Part shown: positions 15,877 to 23,829 of the stretch, piece by piece
Numbering within the stretch: the first letter of the stretch is position 1
Layout of the letters: each line of letters begins with the position of its first letter
Source of the DNA: CAYQDR01 sp964416315
GTDB taxonomy: Bacteria; Methylomirabilota; Methylomirabilia; Rokubacteriales; DASRDR01
Assembly: GCA_964416315.1 (NCBI GenBank)
Contig: CAYQDR010000001.1
Location: 1-64,000 of the forward strand
DNA length: 64,000 bases
Reading direction: 5' to 3'
Translations under genes and position numbers: made by a program
The notes under the pieces: model-generated
Databases searched by the model: none
Told to the model about the DNA's origin: nothing
Seen by the model: the letters and a program-made list of their open reading frames with translations, nothing else

Positions 15877-17060
15877 GAGGTCCCTCCTGTGGTCGGCGGG
15901 GTGGCGACCAGGTACTCCGCGGCGGCGGCGAGCCCGGCCCCGAGCGGCACGGCGATCCCGAATGTCCTGAGGGTCATCTCGACGCCGGCGAGGCCGCCCA
16001 GGAGCTCGAGCTCGTTGAGGCTGCCGAGATGACCGATCCGGAAGACCTTGCCCTTGGCCTCGCCGAGGCCGACGCCGAGCGAGAGGTCGAGGGTGCGGTT
16101 GGCGTGAGCGAGGTAGGTGTCCGAGTCGTACCCCGGCGGCATGACCACCGCGGTCAGCGTGTTGGAGTACTCGGCCGGATCGCGGCAGAGCAGATCGAGT
16201 CCCATCCCTCGCACGGCGCGCCGGCACGCCTCGGCGAGCCGCGCGTGGCGGTGGAAGACCTGCGGGAGCCCCTCCTCCGTCAGCATCGCGATCGACTCCC
16301 GCAGCCCGAAGAGGAGCGAGGTCGCGGGCGTGTAGGGGAACTCCCCCCGCCTGTTCCGCTCGAGGACGGGGCCCCAGTCCCAGTATGCCCGCGGGCACTT
16401 CGCGGCCTGGCTCGCGCGGAGGGCCTTCTCGCTGACCGCGAGGAGCGTGAGCCCGGGCGGGAGCATGAGCCCCTTCTGCGGCCCGGTGAGCGCGACGTCC
16501 ACGCCCCACTCGTCGAAGCGGAAGTCGATGGAGGCGAGGGAGGAGACGACGTCCACGAGGAGGAGCGCGGGGTGACGCGCGTCGTCCAGGGCCCGGCGGA
16601 TGCGGGCCACCTGACTCGTCACGCCGGTCGAGGTCTCGTTGTGGACGACGAGGACCGCGCGGAGCTGGTGGGTCGCGTCGGCCCGGAGGCGCTCGGCGAC
16701 GCGGTCAGCCGGGACCCCGGCGCCGTACGGCACCTCGAGCCGCTCCACCTCGATACCGTGCGCCGTGGCCGTCCGGCAGAAGAGGTTCGAGAAGTGGCCG
16801 TTGACGCACCCCAGGACCCGGTCGCCGGGGGACAGCGTGTTGACGACGCTCGCCTCCCAGGCCCCGGTCCCCGAGCCGGGGTAGACGACGATCTGCCCGC
16901 GGGGCGCCTGGAAGACGATCTTGAGGCCCTCCAGGATCTCGCCGACGAGCGCGGCGAACTTCGGCCCCCGGTGGTCGATGAGGGAGTGCGACATGGCGCG
17001 GACGATCCGCTCGGGGACGAGGGTCGGCCCCGGGATCTGGAGGAACGGGCGGCCTGACAT
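15873..17060 (-). CDS. Alanine-glyoxylate / serine-pyruvate aminotransferase family protein
   Basis: A 395-residue fold-type I PLP enzyme. It transfers an amino group between a small amino acid (alanine or serine) and glyoxylate or a similar oxoacid. Visible features are the N-terminal IPGPTLVPERI, SGTGAWEAS (phosphate binding), HNETSTGVTS, the aspartate in LLVDVVSSL, and the PLP lysine in TGPQKGLMLPPG. Relatives also act in photorespiration-like or serine-cycle pathways. It is followed by a coupled 47-residue basic protein. Confidence 0.9.
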   Translation of the reverse strand: MSGRPFLQIPGPTLVPERIVRAMSHSLIDHRGPKFAALVGEILEGLKIVFQAPRGQIVVYPGSGTGAWEASVVNTLSPGDRVLGCVNGHFSNLFCRTATAHGIEVERLEVPYGAGVPADRVAERLRADATHQLRAVLVVHNETSTGVTSQVARIRRALDDARHPALLLVDVVSSLASIDFRFDEWGVDVALTGPQKGLMLPPGLTLLAVSEKALRASQAAKCPRAYWDWGPVLERNRRGEFPYTPATSLLFGLRESIAMLTEEGLPQVFHRHARLAEACRRAVRGMGLDLLCRDPAEYSNTLTAVVMPPGYDSDTYLAHANRTLDLSLGVGLGEAKGKVFRIGHLGSLNELELLGGLAGVEMTLRTFGIAVPLGAGLAAAAEYLVATPPTTGGTS

Positions 17061-17165
17061 GGGCTGGCTCCTCTTTCTCGCGCGGGGCGGGCCCGCCGCG
17101 TGACACGGCTACCCGCCTATCCTAGCACGCGGCCCCCGGCCGCGCCGGGGCGCGAACAATTCCCC

Positions 17166-17200
17166 TTGACAACGGTTCGATATTTCGATATCTCTCTAAT
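17166..17200 (+). promoter_or_regulatory. arsR promoter with tandem TTCGATAT operator
   Basis: The -35 is TTGACA at 17166-17171. A -10 could be TATCTC at 17189-17194 (17-base spacer) or TCTAAT at 17195-17200. Between them are two adjacent copies of TTCGATAT (17177-17192), AT-rich against a very GC-rich background. That is the expected place for an ArsR operator, so autorepression relieved by arsenical binding is likely. The arsR start codon is only 2-17 bases past the -10 region. Confidence 0.65.
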
Positions 17201-17210
17201 CGTGAAAGCG

Positions 17211-17510
17211 ATGAAGCCGCTCCCGCTCTCGAGGCTGGAGGCCAACGAGGGCCACGCGGAGGCGTTCCGCGCCCTGGCCCACCTGACCCGGCTCCAGGTC
17301 TTCTTCTATCTGGTCCGCGCCGGGGGCGAGGTGCCGGCGGGGGAGATCCAGGAGGCGCTCGAGGTCCCCGGGCCGACCCTCTCGCATCACCTGGACCTCC
17401 TCCGGCGCGCGGGGCTCCTGCAGAGCCGGAAGGAGGAGCGGTACGTCTACTACTCCGTGAACCGCGAGACGGTCTCGGCGCTGGTGCGCCTCCTGACCGC
17501 CTGCTGCTAA
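17211..17510 (+). CDS. arsR: ArsR-family metalloregulator
   Basis: A 99-residue winged-helix repressor: FRALAHLTRLQVFFYLVRAG, the recognition helix region in PGPTLSHHLDLLRRAGLL, and the wing RKEERYVYYSVN. It lacks the classical ELCVCDL metal site but ends in a vicinal Cys pair (LLTACC). A C-terminal Cys pair is the site described for methylarsenite-selective ArsR of the Shewanella type, which fits the downstream genes. The start could also be GTG at 17202. A longer open frame upstream runs across the promoter and is rejected. It is 16 bases before arsI. Confidence 0.88.
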   Translation: MKPLPLSRLEANEGHAEAFRALAHLTRLQVFFYLVRAGGEVPAGEIQEALEVPGPTLSHHLDLLRRAGLLQSRKEERYVYYSVNRETVSALVRLLTACC

Positions 17511-17526
17511 CCCGAGGGAGGATGGC

Positions 17527-17991
17527 GTGAGCACAAAGGTGCACGTCCACATGCACGTGTCGGATCTCGGCAAGAGCCGGGAGTTCTACGAGAAGTTCTT
17601 CGGGGTGGCGCCGGTCAAGGTCAAGTCGGGGTATGTCAAGTTCCTGCCGCCCCTCGGCCCGGTGAACCTGGCCCTCTCCCAGGGGCCGGGCGTGGCCGGG
17701 AGCGCGGGCGCGGTCGACCACCTCGGGATCCAGGTCGAGTCGCCCGAGGTCGTGCGCGCCGAGCTCGGTCGCGTGAAGGCGGCCGGCCTGCCCGTGCGCG
17801 AGGAGATGGGTGTGGACTGCTGCCACGCGAACCAGGACAAGTTCTGGGTCCACGACCCGGACGGGGTCGAGTGGGAGGTCTACCATCTCAACTACGACCT
17901 CGAGGATCAGGAACCCGTTCGCGCCAAGGGCGCGAAGGCGATAGGCTTGCCCGTGAGGACGTCCAGCTCCTGCTGCGCACCTGGAGCGTAG
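17527..17991 (+). CDS. arsI: ArsI-type carbon-arsenic lyase (VOC family)
   Basis: A 154-residue vicinal-oxygen-chelate dioxygenase expected to cleave the C-As bond of methylarsenite and other trivalent organoarsenicals using Fe(II) and O2. Iron ligands appear as the His cluster near the N-terminus (KVHVHMHVSDLGKS), His65 (VDHLGIQV) and Glu117 (WEVYH). The hallmark vicinal cysteines that bind the arsenical are Cys98-Cys99 (GVDCCHANQDKFW). A further Cys pair lies near the C-terminus (SSSCCAPGA). CadI-type annotation is equivalent. It is second in the arsR-arsI-arsM operon, preceded by GGGAGGATGGC. Confidence 0.92.
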   Translation: MSTKVHVHMHVSDLGKSREFYEKFFGVAPVKVKSGYVKFLPPLGPVNLALSQGPGVAGSAGAVDHLGIQVESPEVVRAELGRVKAAGLPVREEMGVDCCHANQDKFWVHDPDGVEWEVYHLNYDLEDQEPVRAKGAKAIGLPVRTSSSCCAPGA

Positions 17992-18085
17992 GTGGAGTCC
18001 GGGATGCGCTTCGGAGCTCCTCTCACGGTCAATCGGTCGGTGCCGAACGGGGCCTTGGTCGCGTAGAGCATTGGGGGTGGGGGAG

Positions 18086-19372
18086 ATGGAGCCACGTGAG
18101 GGGATCAGAGACGTCGTGCAGAAGCGGTACGCGGAGATCGCCGAATCGCGCTCCTCCTGCTGTGGAGCCGCGCCGTCGTCACCGGCCGGCAACCCCGTCA
18201 CCTCGAATCTCTACGGAGATGACGAGACAGCCGGGCTCCCGGGGGAAGCGCTCGCGGTCTCGCTCGGCTGCGGGAACCCCGTGGCGCTCGCGGAGCTGCG
18301 GCCGGGCGAGGTGGTGCTCGATCTCGGCTCGGGCGGCGGGCTGGACGTGCTTCTCTCGGCGCGCCGGGTCGGTCCGACGGGCAAGGTCTATGGGCTCGAC
18401 ATGACGGACGAGATGCTCGCGCTCGCGCGGGCGAACCAGACGAAGGCCGGGGTGCAGAACGTCGAGTTCCTCAAGGGCGAGATCGAGGCCATTCCGCTCC
18501 CGGACGCCTCCATTGATGTGATCATCTCCAACTGCGTGATCAACCTGTCGGCGGACAAGCCCCGGGTGTTCGCCGAGGCGTTCCGCGTCCTCCGACCCGG
18601 CGGGCGGCTCGCGGTCCACGACATCGTCGTGAAGGGGTCGATGCCGGAGCCCGTCCGCCGCTGCGTCGAGGCCTGGACGGGCTGCCTGGCCGGGGCGCTG
18701 GACGAGGAGGTCTACTGCGCGCTCCTCGGGCAGGCTGGATTCGAGCCGGTGACCCTGGAGCCGACGCGGATCTACCGCGCGGAGGACGCCCGCGCCTTCC
18801 TCGAGAGCCAGGGCTCACTGCTCGCGGAGCTGGCGGCGGAGGGGCGCACGCTCGAGGGGCTCCTGGCGGAGGCCGACGGGAAGTTTAGGAGCGCGTTCAT
18901 CCGGGCCGTCAAGCCCGGGCGTCCGGACACCGCCCGGGCCGACGTGGTCGTGGCGCCCGCCCGGGCCGAGGACCTCGCCGCGGTCCTGGCGCTCCTGGGC
19001 GAGGCGTCCCTCCCGCAGGCGGGCGTGGCCGAGCACTTCGCCCACTTCCTCGTGGCGCGGGCGGACGGCCGGATCGTCGGCGCCGTCGGGATGGAGCCGT
19101 ACGGCGCGAGCGCGCTCCTCCGCTCGCTCGTCGTGGCGCCCGCCTGGCGCGGGCGCGGCCTGGGTCGCACGCTCGCCGAGCGCCTCCTCGCGGAGATGCG
19201 GGCCGGCGGCGCGCGCCGCGTGGTCCTCCTGACGGAGACCGCCGCGGGGTTCTTCTCGACCCTGGGGTTCGAACGGATCGCCCGGGAGGAGGCGGATCCC
19301 GCCGTTCGTGCCTCGGTCGAGTTCACGACCGCCTGCTGCCAGTCTGCCGCGTGCATGCGGCTCGACCTCTAG
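18086..19372 (+). CDS. arsM: Arsenite S-adenosylmethionine methyltransferase fused to ArsN2-type acetyltransferase
   Basis: A 428-residue two-domain protein. Residues about 1-280 are ArsM: SAM motif DLGSGGGLDV (about 79-88), the N-terminal Cys pair 25-26 (SSCCGA), Cys150 (ISNCVINLS), and Cys193 and Cys200 (RRCVEAWTGC). It would methylate As(III). From about residue 284 a GNAT domain follows: VAEHFAHFLVA, SLVVAPAWRGRGLGRTLAERLL (acetyl-CoA loop), FFSTLGFERI and a tail EFTTACCQSAACMRL. This is the pattern of the stand-alone arsenic-resistance acetyltransferase ArsN2. The reading frame is continuous with no stop at the junction. The start ATG is preceded by a G-rich stretch. A bipartite hairpin follows the stop. 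Confidence 0.9.
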   Translation: MEPREGIRDVVQKRYAEIAESRSSCCGAAPSSPAGNPVTSNLYGDDETAGLPGEALAVSLGCGNPVALAELRPGEVVLDLGSGGGLDVLLSARRVGPTGKVYGLDMTDEMLALARANQTKAGVQNVEFLKGEIEAIPLPDASIDVIISNCVINLSADKPRVFAEAFRVLRPGGRLAVHDIVVKGSMPEPVRRCVEAWTGCLAGALDEEVYCALLGQAGFEPVTLEPTRIYRAEDARAFLESQGSLLAELAAEGRTLEGLLAEADGKFRSAFIRAVKPGRPDTARADVVVAPARAEDLAAVLALLGEASLPQAGVAEHFAHFLVARADGRIVGAVGMEPYGASALLRSLVVAPAWRGRGLGRTLAERLLAEMRAGGARRVVLLTETAAGFFSTLGFERIAREEADPAVRASVEFTTACCQSAACMRLDL

Positions 19373-19377
19373 CCCAT

Positions 19378-19447
19378 TCGGAGGGGGCCTCGACGGCCCC
19401 CTCCGAGACCTCCCCCGGGGTGCGGCGGCAAAGCCGCCGCTCGGAGT
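19378..19447 (+). repeat. Bipartite double-hairpin module, copy 1
   Basis: Hairpin A is TCGGAGGGGGCC-TCGAC-GGCCCCCTCCGA, followed by the linker GACCTCCCCC and hairpin B GCGGCGGC-AAA-GCCGCCGC, then GCTCGGAG-like sequence. It lies 6 bases after the arsM stop and may end transcription. The same A-linker-B order recurs at 20083-20165 and, inverted, at 46772-46849 and 49669-49744. Confidence 0.75.
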
Positions 19448-19520
19448 GGAACACTCGCGCGTTGGCGGTTAGTCAGCGCCTTGCGCGTCCCTTATTCGAC
19501 GGCCCTCTAGGATCCGTCGT

Positions 19521-19549
19521 TTGACAACGTGCCGCGGCTCTGCTACGGT
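19521..19549 (+). promoter_or_regulatory. Sigma70-type promoter for the XRE gene
   Basis: TTGACA at 19521-19526, a 17-base spacer, and TACGGT at 19544-19549. The transcript would start near 19556. An SD (AGGGAGGG) then lies before the GTG at 19579. Confidence 0.65.
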
Positions 19550-19578
19550 CTCGCACGTTCAACCCAGGGAGGGCGAAC

Positions 19579-20079
19579 GTGGCGAAGATCGAGCAGGCGA
19601 TCAGGGAGGCGCTGGCGCGCGGGGCCCGGCGTGAGATCCGTCGGGCGGTCCGACCGCTGCGCCGCGAGGTGCACCGGCTGCGGCGAGTGCTGGCGCAGAC
19701 TCGCCGGGACCTGGCAGGAGTTCGGGATCTCGCGGCGCAATGGCAGCGCGCGGCCGGGGCGACGCCGTGGCGCCCCCAGGTGTCGCCGGAAGAAGCGAAG
19801 GCCGCCCGACTCTCGCCGCGGCTGATCCGGACGCTCCGGGCGCGCCTCGGCCTCACCCAGAGCGGGCTGGCGCGGCTGGTCGGGGTCAGCGCGGCGGCCG
19901 TGGTCCAGTGGGAACGCGGGCACGCGACCCCGTCCGGTGAGAACCGGAGCACCGTCGTGGGGCTCCGCCGCCTCGGCCGGCGGGACGTCAAGCGGATCCT
20001 GGCCGCGATGCCGAAGACAGCGCCGGCCCGTCGGCGTTCCGGGCGCGCCCGGCGCCGCCAGCGGCGGGGACGGCGCTAG
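19579..20079 (+). CDS. XRE-family helix-turn-helix protein
   Basis: A 166-residue basic protein. Residues 1-65 form a long Arg-rich, probably coiled helix. Residues about 78-125 are a Cro/C1-type HTH (LIRTLRARLGLTQSGLARLVGVSAAAVVQWERG). The tail is highly basic (RRRSGRARRRQRRGRR). It starts with GTG after AGGGAGGGCGAAC. It has its own promoter and is followed by a double-hairpin module, so it is probably monocistronic. Its target is unknown. The N-terminal helix may oligomerise or bind nucleic acid. Confidence 0.8.
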   Translation: MAKIEQAIREALARGARREIRRAVRPLRREVHRLRRVLAQTRRDLAGVRDLAAQWQRAAGATPWRPQVSPEEAKAARLSPRLIRTLRARLGLTQSGLARLVGVSAAAVVQWERGHATPSGENRSTVVGLRRLGRRDVKRILAAMPKTAPARRRSGRARRRQRRGRR

Positions 20080-20082
20080 ATC

Positions 20083-20165
20083 CCGGGAGGGGGGCTTCGC
20101 CCCCCTTTCTGTCGGGGGGCCGGACCTCCCCCCGCGGTTGCGCGGGCGAAGCCCGTGCTCGGAAC
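20083..20165 (+). repeat. Bipartite double-hairpin module, copy 2
   Basis: Hairpin A is GGGAGGGGGGC-TTCG-CCCCCCTTTC. A GGACCTCCCC linker follows, then hairpin B region GCGGTTGCGCGGGCGAAGCCC and GCTCGGAACG. The layout matches the copy at 19378 although the stem sequences have changed. It lies immediately after the XRE stop codon. Confidence 0.65.
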
Positions 20166-20255
20166 GCCTCGGCTTGGACGACGCCGGGGCGGGCCGATCC
20201 GGTCTCGGGTTCTCAGCAGCCCGCCAGGCCGACGCGTGCGCCGCGCCGGGAGCGG

Positions 20256-21050
20256 TCAGGGACGCCGGCCCGGCTGGTGCGCGGCTTCGACCTCGTGGCC
20301 GATGCGCTCGTCGTCCGTGACGCGGGGGGCCGCCCCGGGCACCGCGAGGCGCGTGACGTGGACGGCGAGGGCCCACATCTGGTCGTCGTCCAGAGCGTCC
20401 CGGTAGGATGGCATGGGTGACCCGTCCAGGCCAACGGCGAGCGCCCGGTAGACATCCTCGACCTGATCGCCGCCTTTGAACGGTCGTCGGGTGAGGTCGG
20501 TGGGCCGGGTCGGCCGACCGCCGCTCGTGAGCCGCCCCGCCGACGGACCGTTCCCCCGCCCGCTCTCGCCGTGGCACTCGATGCAGCCGGCCTCTTTGAA
20601 GAGGTCGGCCCCCCTGGCCGCGAGGGCATCGAGGTCTGCCGGTCGGACGGTGGCGATCGGTACGCGCGCGGCGCTCTCCCCCCAGCGGGGTGACAGCGTC
20701 TTGAGATAGGCGATCACGTCCAGAACCTCGGCGTCGGTCAGGTGATCCTGCGCGACCATCCCCGACCCGGGCAGGCCGCGGCGGATGGTCCGCTCCAGGT
20801 CCTGGTCGGTCGGGAGGGCACCGGTGGGCGTCGAGCGGAACTTGAACGCGGCGCGCCGAAGGTCGGTGGGGCGCGTGAAGAAGCGATGGGCCTCGGGGCC
20901 CTGGCCGTCGCCGGCGACGCCGTGACAGACGGCACACTGTGCCTCGAAGGTCGCCTTGCCCCGTGCGAGCGCGTGCGGCTCCGGGGCGGCGCGGGTCACT
21001 CCCAGCAGCATCAGCACCAGGGCGAGGACGTAGGCCGAGCGCGAACACAT
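20256..21050 (-). CDS. Diheme c-type cytochrome
   Basis: A 264-residue exported protein with two class I cytochrome c domains. A signal peptide covers about residues 1-22. Heme motifs are CAVCH (39-43) and CIECH (156-160). Candidate axial Met residues lie in GSGMVAQDHL and GSPMPSYRDAL. It should carry electrons in the periplasm, as in SoxX/cbb3-accessory type proteins. It is divergent from a cupredoxin gene with a 169-base shared upstream region, so the two redox proteins may be co-regulated. Confidence 0.88.
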   Translation of the reverse strand: MCSRSAYVLALVLMLLGVTRAAPEPHALARGKATFEAQCAVCHGVAGDGQGPEAHRFFTRPTDLRRAAFKFRSTPTGALPTDQDLERTIRRGLPGSGMVAQDHLTDAEVLDVIAYLKTLSPRWGESAARVPIATVRPADLDALAARGADLFKEAGCIECHGESGRGNGPSAGRLTSGGRPTRPTDLTRRPFKGGDQVEDVYRALAVGLDGSPMPSYRDALDDDQMWALAVHVTRLAVPGAAPRVTDDERIGHEVEAAHQPGRRP

Positions 21051-21133
21051 CGGGGTCGCTCGCGACTCCCTCTTGATACCGGGGCCGCCTCCGGACGTCA
21101 AGGGACATGCGGAACGGCGCCACCCGGGTCTCC

Positions 21134-21162
21134 TTGACAGGCGTCCCGCCGGGCTGTTAACT
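21134..21162 (+). promoter_or_regulatory. Sigma70-type promoter for the cupredoxin gene
   Basis: TTGACA at 21134-21139, a 17-base spacer, and TTAACT at 21157-21162. An SD (GGGAGGTG) sits before the ATG at 21220. Confidence 0.65.
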
Positions 21163-21219
21163 GGCCCGGGTGGAGACGTCACCCCGGGTCCGCATCTCAA
21201 GGCCGTCGGGAGGTGAACC

Positions 21220-21603
21220 ATGCGGAAGCGATCCGGCTATCGGGTGGTTGGGCTCGCGCTGGCCCTCACGCTCGTGGGGGGGGTGTGGGGTGCCCGCGTC
21301 GGGGCCCAGCAGGCCCTCCGGGAGCTGACGCTGGTCAACATCAAGTACGAGGGATCCAACATCTGGGTGCCCGGCCCGCTCGTCGTGAAAAAGGGAGATC
21401 GGGTCAAGCTCCGGGGCATCAACAACGTCAAGGACGATCCAGCCGAGCACGGGCTGGCCATCGACGAGTTCGGGGTGAAGCTGGTGGTCAACCGCGGCAA
21501 GCCTGAAACGGCGGAGTTCGTCGCGGACAAGCCGGGCATTTACCGCGTCTGGTGCCACCTGCACCTTCCGCACATCGCGACGCAGCTGATCGTGCTCGAG
21601 TAG
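21220..21603 (+). CDS. Exported cupredoxin-domain protein
   Basis: A 127-residue protein with a signal peptide (about residues 1-30) and a cupredoxin fold. Candidate copper ligands are His77 (AEHGLAI), Cys112 and the histidines at 113, 115 and 118 (YRVWCHLHLPH). The WCxLHxPH arrangement resembles the C-terminal copper loop of periplasmic cupredoxins, with no following Met. It is likely a periplasmic electron carrier or copper-binding protein. It is divergent from the diheme cytochrome c and followed by a quinone oxidoreductase 53 bases downstream. Confidence 0.82.
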   Translation: MRKRSGYRVVGLALALTLVGGVWGARVGAQQALRELTLVNIKYEGSNIWVPGPLVVKKGDRVKLRGINNVKDDPAEHGLAIDEFGVKLVVNRGKPETAEFVADKPGIYRVWCHLHLPHIATQLIVLE

Positions 21604-21656
21604 GCGAGGACCCTCACCGGGGTCGGCCGTTCCGGCGAACCAGGAGGATGCGAGTG

Positions 21657-22625
21657 ATGCGAGCGATCCGCGTCCCGCAGTACGGCGGTCCCGAAGCGAT
21701 GAAGCTGGAAGAGCTGCCCACCCCGAAGCCGGGCGCCGGCCAGGCCCTCGTCCGGATCGAGGGCGCCGGCGTGAACTTCGTCGACGTCTACCAGCGCTCC
21801 GGTCTCTACAAGAACCCGCTCCCGATCGCGCTCGGCCTCGAGGGGGCGGGGGTCGTCGAGGAGGTGGGCCCGGGCGTCACCACGGTCAAAGCCGGGGAGC
21901 GCGTGGCGTGGACGGGCGTGCCCGGCTCGTACGCGACCCAGAACCTCGTCCCTGCGGACCGGCTCGTGACCGTCCCCGCGGGGTTGGACGCCCGGACGGC
22001 CGCCGCCGCGATGCTCCAGGGGATGACCGCGCACTACCTGGCCCACGACTCGTACCGGCTCAAGCCCGGGGACGCCTGCCTCGTCCACGCGGCGGCGGGC
22101 GGCGTCGGCCTGCTACTCTGCCAGATGGCGAAGCGCGCGGGGGCGCGCGTCATCGGGACGGTGTCCACCGAGGAGAAGGCGAAGCTCGCGCGGGAGGCCG
22201 GCGCCGGCGACGTGATCCTCTACACGAAGCAGGACTTCCAGGCGGAGGTCGTGCGGCTGACGGGGGGCAAGAAGCTCCAGGTGGTCTACGACTCCGTCGC
22301 GAAGGACACCTTCGAGAAGAGCCTGGACTGCCTGGCGCCGCGTGGCTTCATGATCCTCTACGGGCAGTCGAGCGGCCCGATCCCGCCCCTCGACGCGCAA
22401 GTCCTGAACCAGAAGGGCTCGCTCTTCCTCCAGCGCCCGAGCCTGAACCACCACATCCTGACGCGGGAGGAGCTGCTCAAGCGCGCCGGTGAGGTGCTCG
22501 GCTGGATCCAGAAGGGGGAGCTGAAGATCCGGATCGGCGCGACGTTCCCGCTCGGGGAGGCCGCCGAAGCGCACCGCCAGCTGGAGGGCCGCAAGACCAC
22601 CGGCAAGGTGCTGCTGATCCCCTGA
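21657..22625 (+). CDS. Quinone oxidoreductase / zinc-less MDR-family reductase
   Basis: A 322-residue NADPH:quinone reductase-like protein (QOR1 type). The N-terminus is MRAIRVPQYGGPEAMKLEE; the middle shows GAGVNFVDVYQRSGLY without zinc cysteines, and the Rossmann motif is AAGGVGLLLCQ. The C-terminus HRQLEGRKTTGKVLLIP is typical. ATG 21657 was chosen because AGGAGG at 21642-21647 has proper spacing to it; ATG 21648 is too close. It probably reduces quinones or enones in the cytoplasm. Confidence 0.9.
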   Translation: MRAIRVPQYGGPEAMKLEELPTPKPGAGQALVRIEGAGVNFVDVYQRSGLYKNPLPIALGLEGAGVVEEVGPGVTTVKAGERVAWTGVPGSYATQNLVPADRLVTVPAGLDARTAAAAMLQGMTAHYLAHDSYRLKPGDACLVHAAAGGVGLLLCQMAKRAGARVIGTVSTEEKAKLAREAGAGDVILYTKQDFQAEVVRLTGGKKLQVVYDSVAKDTFEKSLDCLAPRGFMILYGQSSGPIPPLDAQVLNQKGSLFLQRPSLNHHILTREELLKRAGEVLGWIQKGELKIRIGATFPLGEAAEAHRQLEGRKTTGKVLLIP

Positions 22626-22679
22626 CCGGCCGCCCCGGGTGGCAGCGGGGCGCGCCCGGCGCCACCCGCGGCGGGCCGT

Positions 22680-23654
22680 CTACGCGAGCTGCTGGACGGC
22701 CTCCACGATGCGCTCGACGGTCGGCACGGTTTCGCGCTCGAGCGCCTCGTTGAAGGGGATCGGGATGTCGTGCGCGCCGACGCGGACCACCGGCGCGTCC
22801 AGGTCGTCGAACGCCTCCTCCATCACCGTCGCCGCGACCTCGGCGCTCGCGCCGAAGCTCTTCACCGCCTCGTGGACCACGACCAGCCGGTGCGTCTTCC
22901 GTACCGAGGCGAGGACGGTCTCCCGGTCCCACGGCCGGATCGTCCGGAGGTCCAGGACCTCGCAGGAGATCCCGCGCTGCCCCAGGAGGTCCGCCGCCTC
23001 GAGGCAGCGGTGGGTCATCAGGCTGTAGGAGACCAGCGTCACGTCAGTCCCCTCGCGCCGGCGCGCCGCCACCCCGATCTTCTCGAGCCCCTCGCCGTCC
23101 GGCACGTCGCCCTTCACGAAGTAGAGCATCTTGTGCTCGAGAAAGATCACCGGATTCGGGTTGCGGATCGCCGCGAGGAGGAGCCCCTTGGCGTCGGCGG
23201 GGGTCGAGGGGGAGACCACGACCAGCCCCGGGACGTGCGCGAACCACGCCTCGAGGCTCTGCGAGTGCTGGGCGGCGAGCTTGACGCCGGCGCCCTGGGC
23301 GGCGCGCACGACGATCGGGACCGTGCCCTTGCCGCCGAACATGTAGCGGAGCTTCGCCGCCTGGTTGACGAGCTGGTCCATCGTGAGCGCGAGGAAGTCC
23401 ACGAAGCCGCCGCACTCCACGACGGGTCGCATCCCGGCGACCGCCGCCCCGATCGCATAGCCGACGATCGAGGCCTCGGAGATCGGCGTCTCGCGGACGC
23501 GCTCGGGGCCGAACTTCTCGAGGAGGCCGCGGCTCGTGGCGAAGATGCCGCCGATCGAGCCGACGTCCTCGCCCATGAGGAAGACGCGGGGGTCGCGCTC
23601 CATCTCCTCTCGGAGCCCCTCGCAGATCGCCTCGGCGACGGTCAGCGTGTGCAT
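22680..23654 (-). CDS. 2-oxoacid (acetoin/pyruvate-type) dehydrogenase E1 beta subunit
   Basis: A 324-residue E1 beta. The N-terminal MHTLTVAEAICEGLREEM is followed by FLMGEDVGSIGG, RETPISEASIVGYAIGAA and PVVECGGFVDFLALTMDQLVNQAAKLRYM, all standard for transketolase-like E1 beta. It forms an alpha2-beta2 TPP enzyme with the E1 alpha 175 bases upstream. E2 (lipoyl acyltransferase) and E3 are not in the window, so it may use subunits from elsewhere. Acetoin dehydrogenase is a common assignment for such two-gene sets, but substrate is open. Confidence 0.92.
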   Translation of the reverse strand: MHTLTVAEAICEGLREEMERDPRVFLMGEDVGSIGGIFATSRGLLEKFGPERVRETPISEASIVGYAIGAAVAGMRPVVECGGFVDFLALTMDQLVNQAAKLRYMFGGKGTVPIVVRAAQGAGVKLAAQHSQSLEAWFAHVPGLVVVSPSTPADAKGLLLAAIRNPNPVIFLEHKMLYFVKGDVPDGEGLEKIGVAARRREGTDVTLVSYSLMTHRCLEAADLLGQRGISCEVLDLRTIRPWDRETVLASVRKTHRLVVVHEAVKSFGASAEVAATVMEEAFDDLDAPVVRVGAHDIPIPFNEALERETVPTVERIVEAVQQLA

Positions 23655-23736
23655 CGACAGTGCTCTCCTCTCGGGCCGCCGCGGGTCATGTCGCCGGGCT
23701 CGCCCCGCGCCCCCGGGCTCGTCACCCGCTCAACCT

Positions 23737-23765
23737 CCTTCCGCGATTGGTCCAATCGCGGAAGG
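23737..23765. promoter_or_regulatory. Perfect 29-base palindrome between E1 alpha and E1 beta genes
   Basis: CCTTCCGCGATTGG, a single T, then CCAATCGCGGAAGG: a 14-base inverted repeat with a one-base centre. It lies in the 175-base space between the two subunit genes, which are otherwise expected to be tightly coupled. As RNA it would form a very stable hairpin; as DNA it could bind a dimeric regulator. No U-tract follows. Confidence 0.6.
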
Positions 23766-23829
23766 ACGCTGAGGGGGTCCCACTTCGCCCGGGACCCCGC
23801 GGGGCTCACCCGGCGCCACCCGCAGCGGC

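Noticed and set aside
17100..17210. ArsR start at 17100
   Set aside because: The promoter TTGACA and the operator-like repeat lie inside that extension, so it cannot be coding in the main transcript.
19378..20165. Double hairpins as a CRISPR-like or tRNA-like array
   Set aside because: Only two copies here, unequal spacing with a gene between them, and stems that vary; dispersed copies elsewhere show it is an interspersed repeat.
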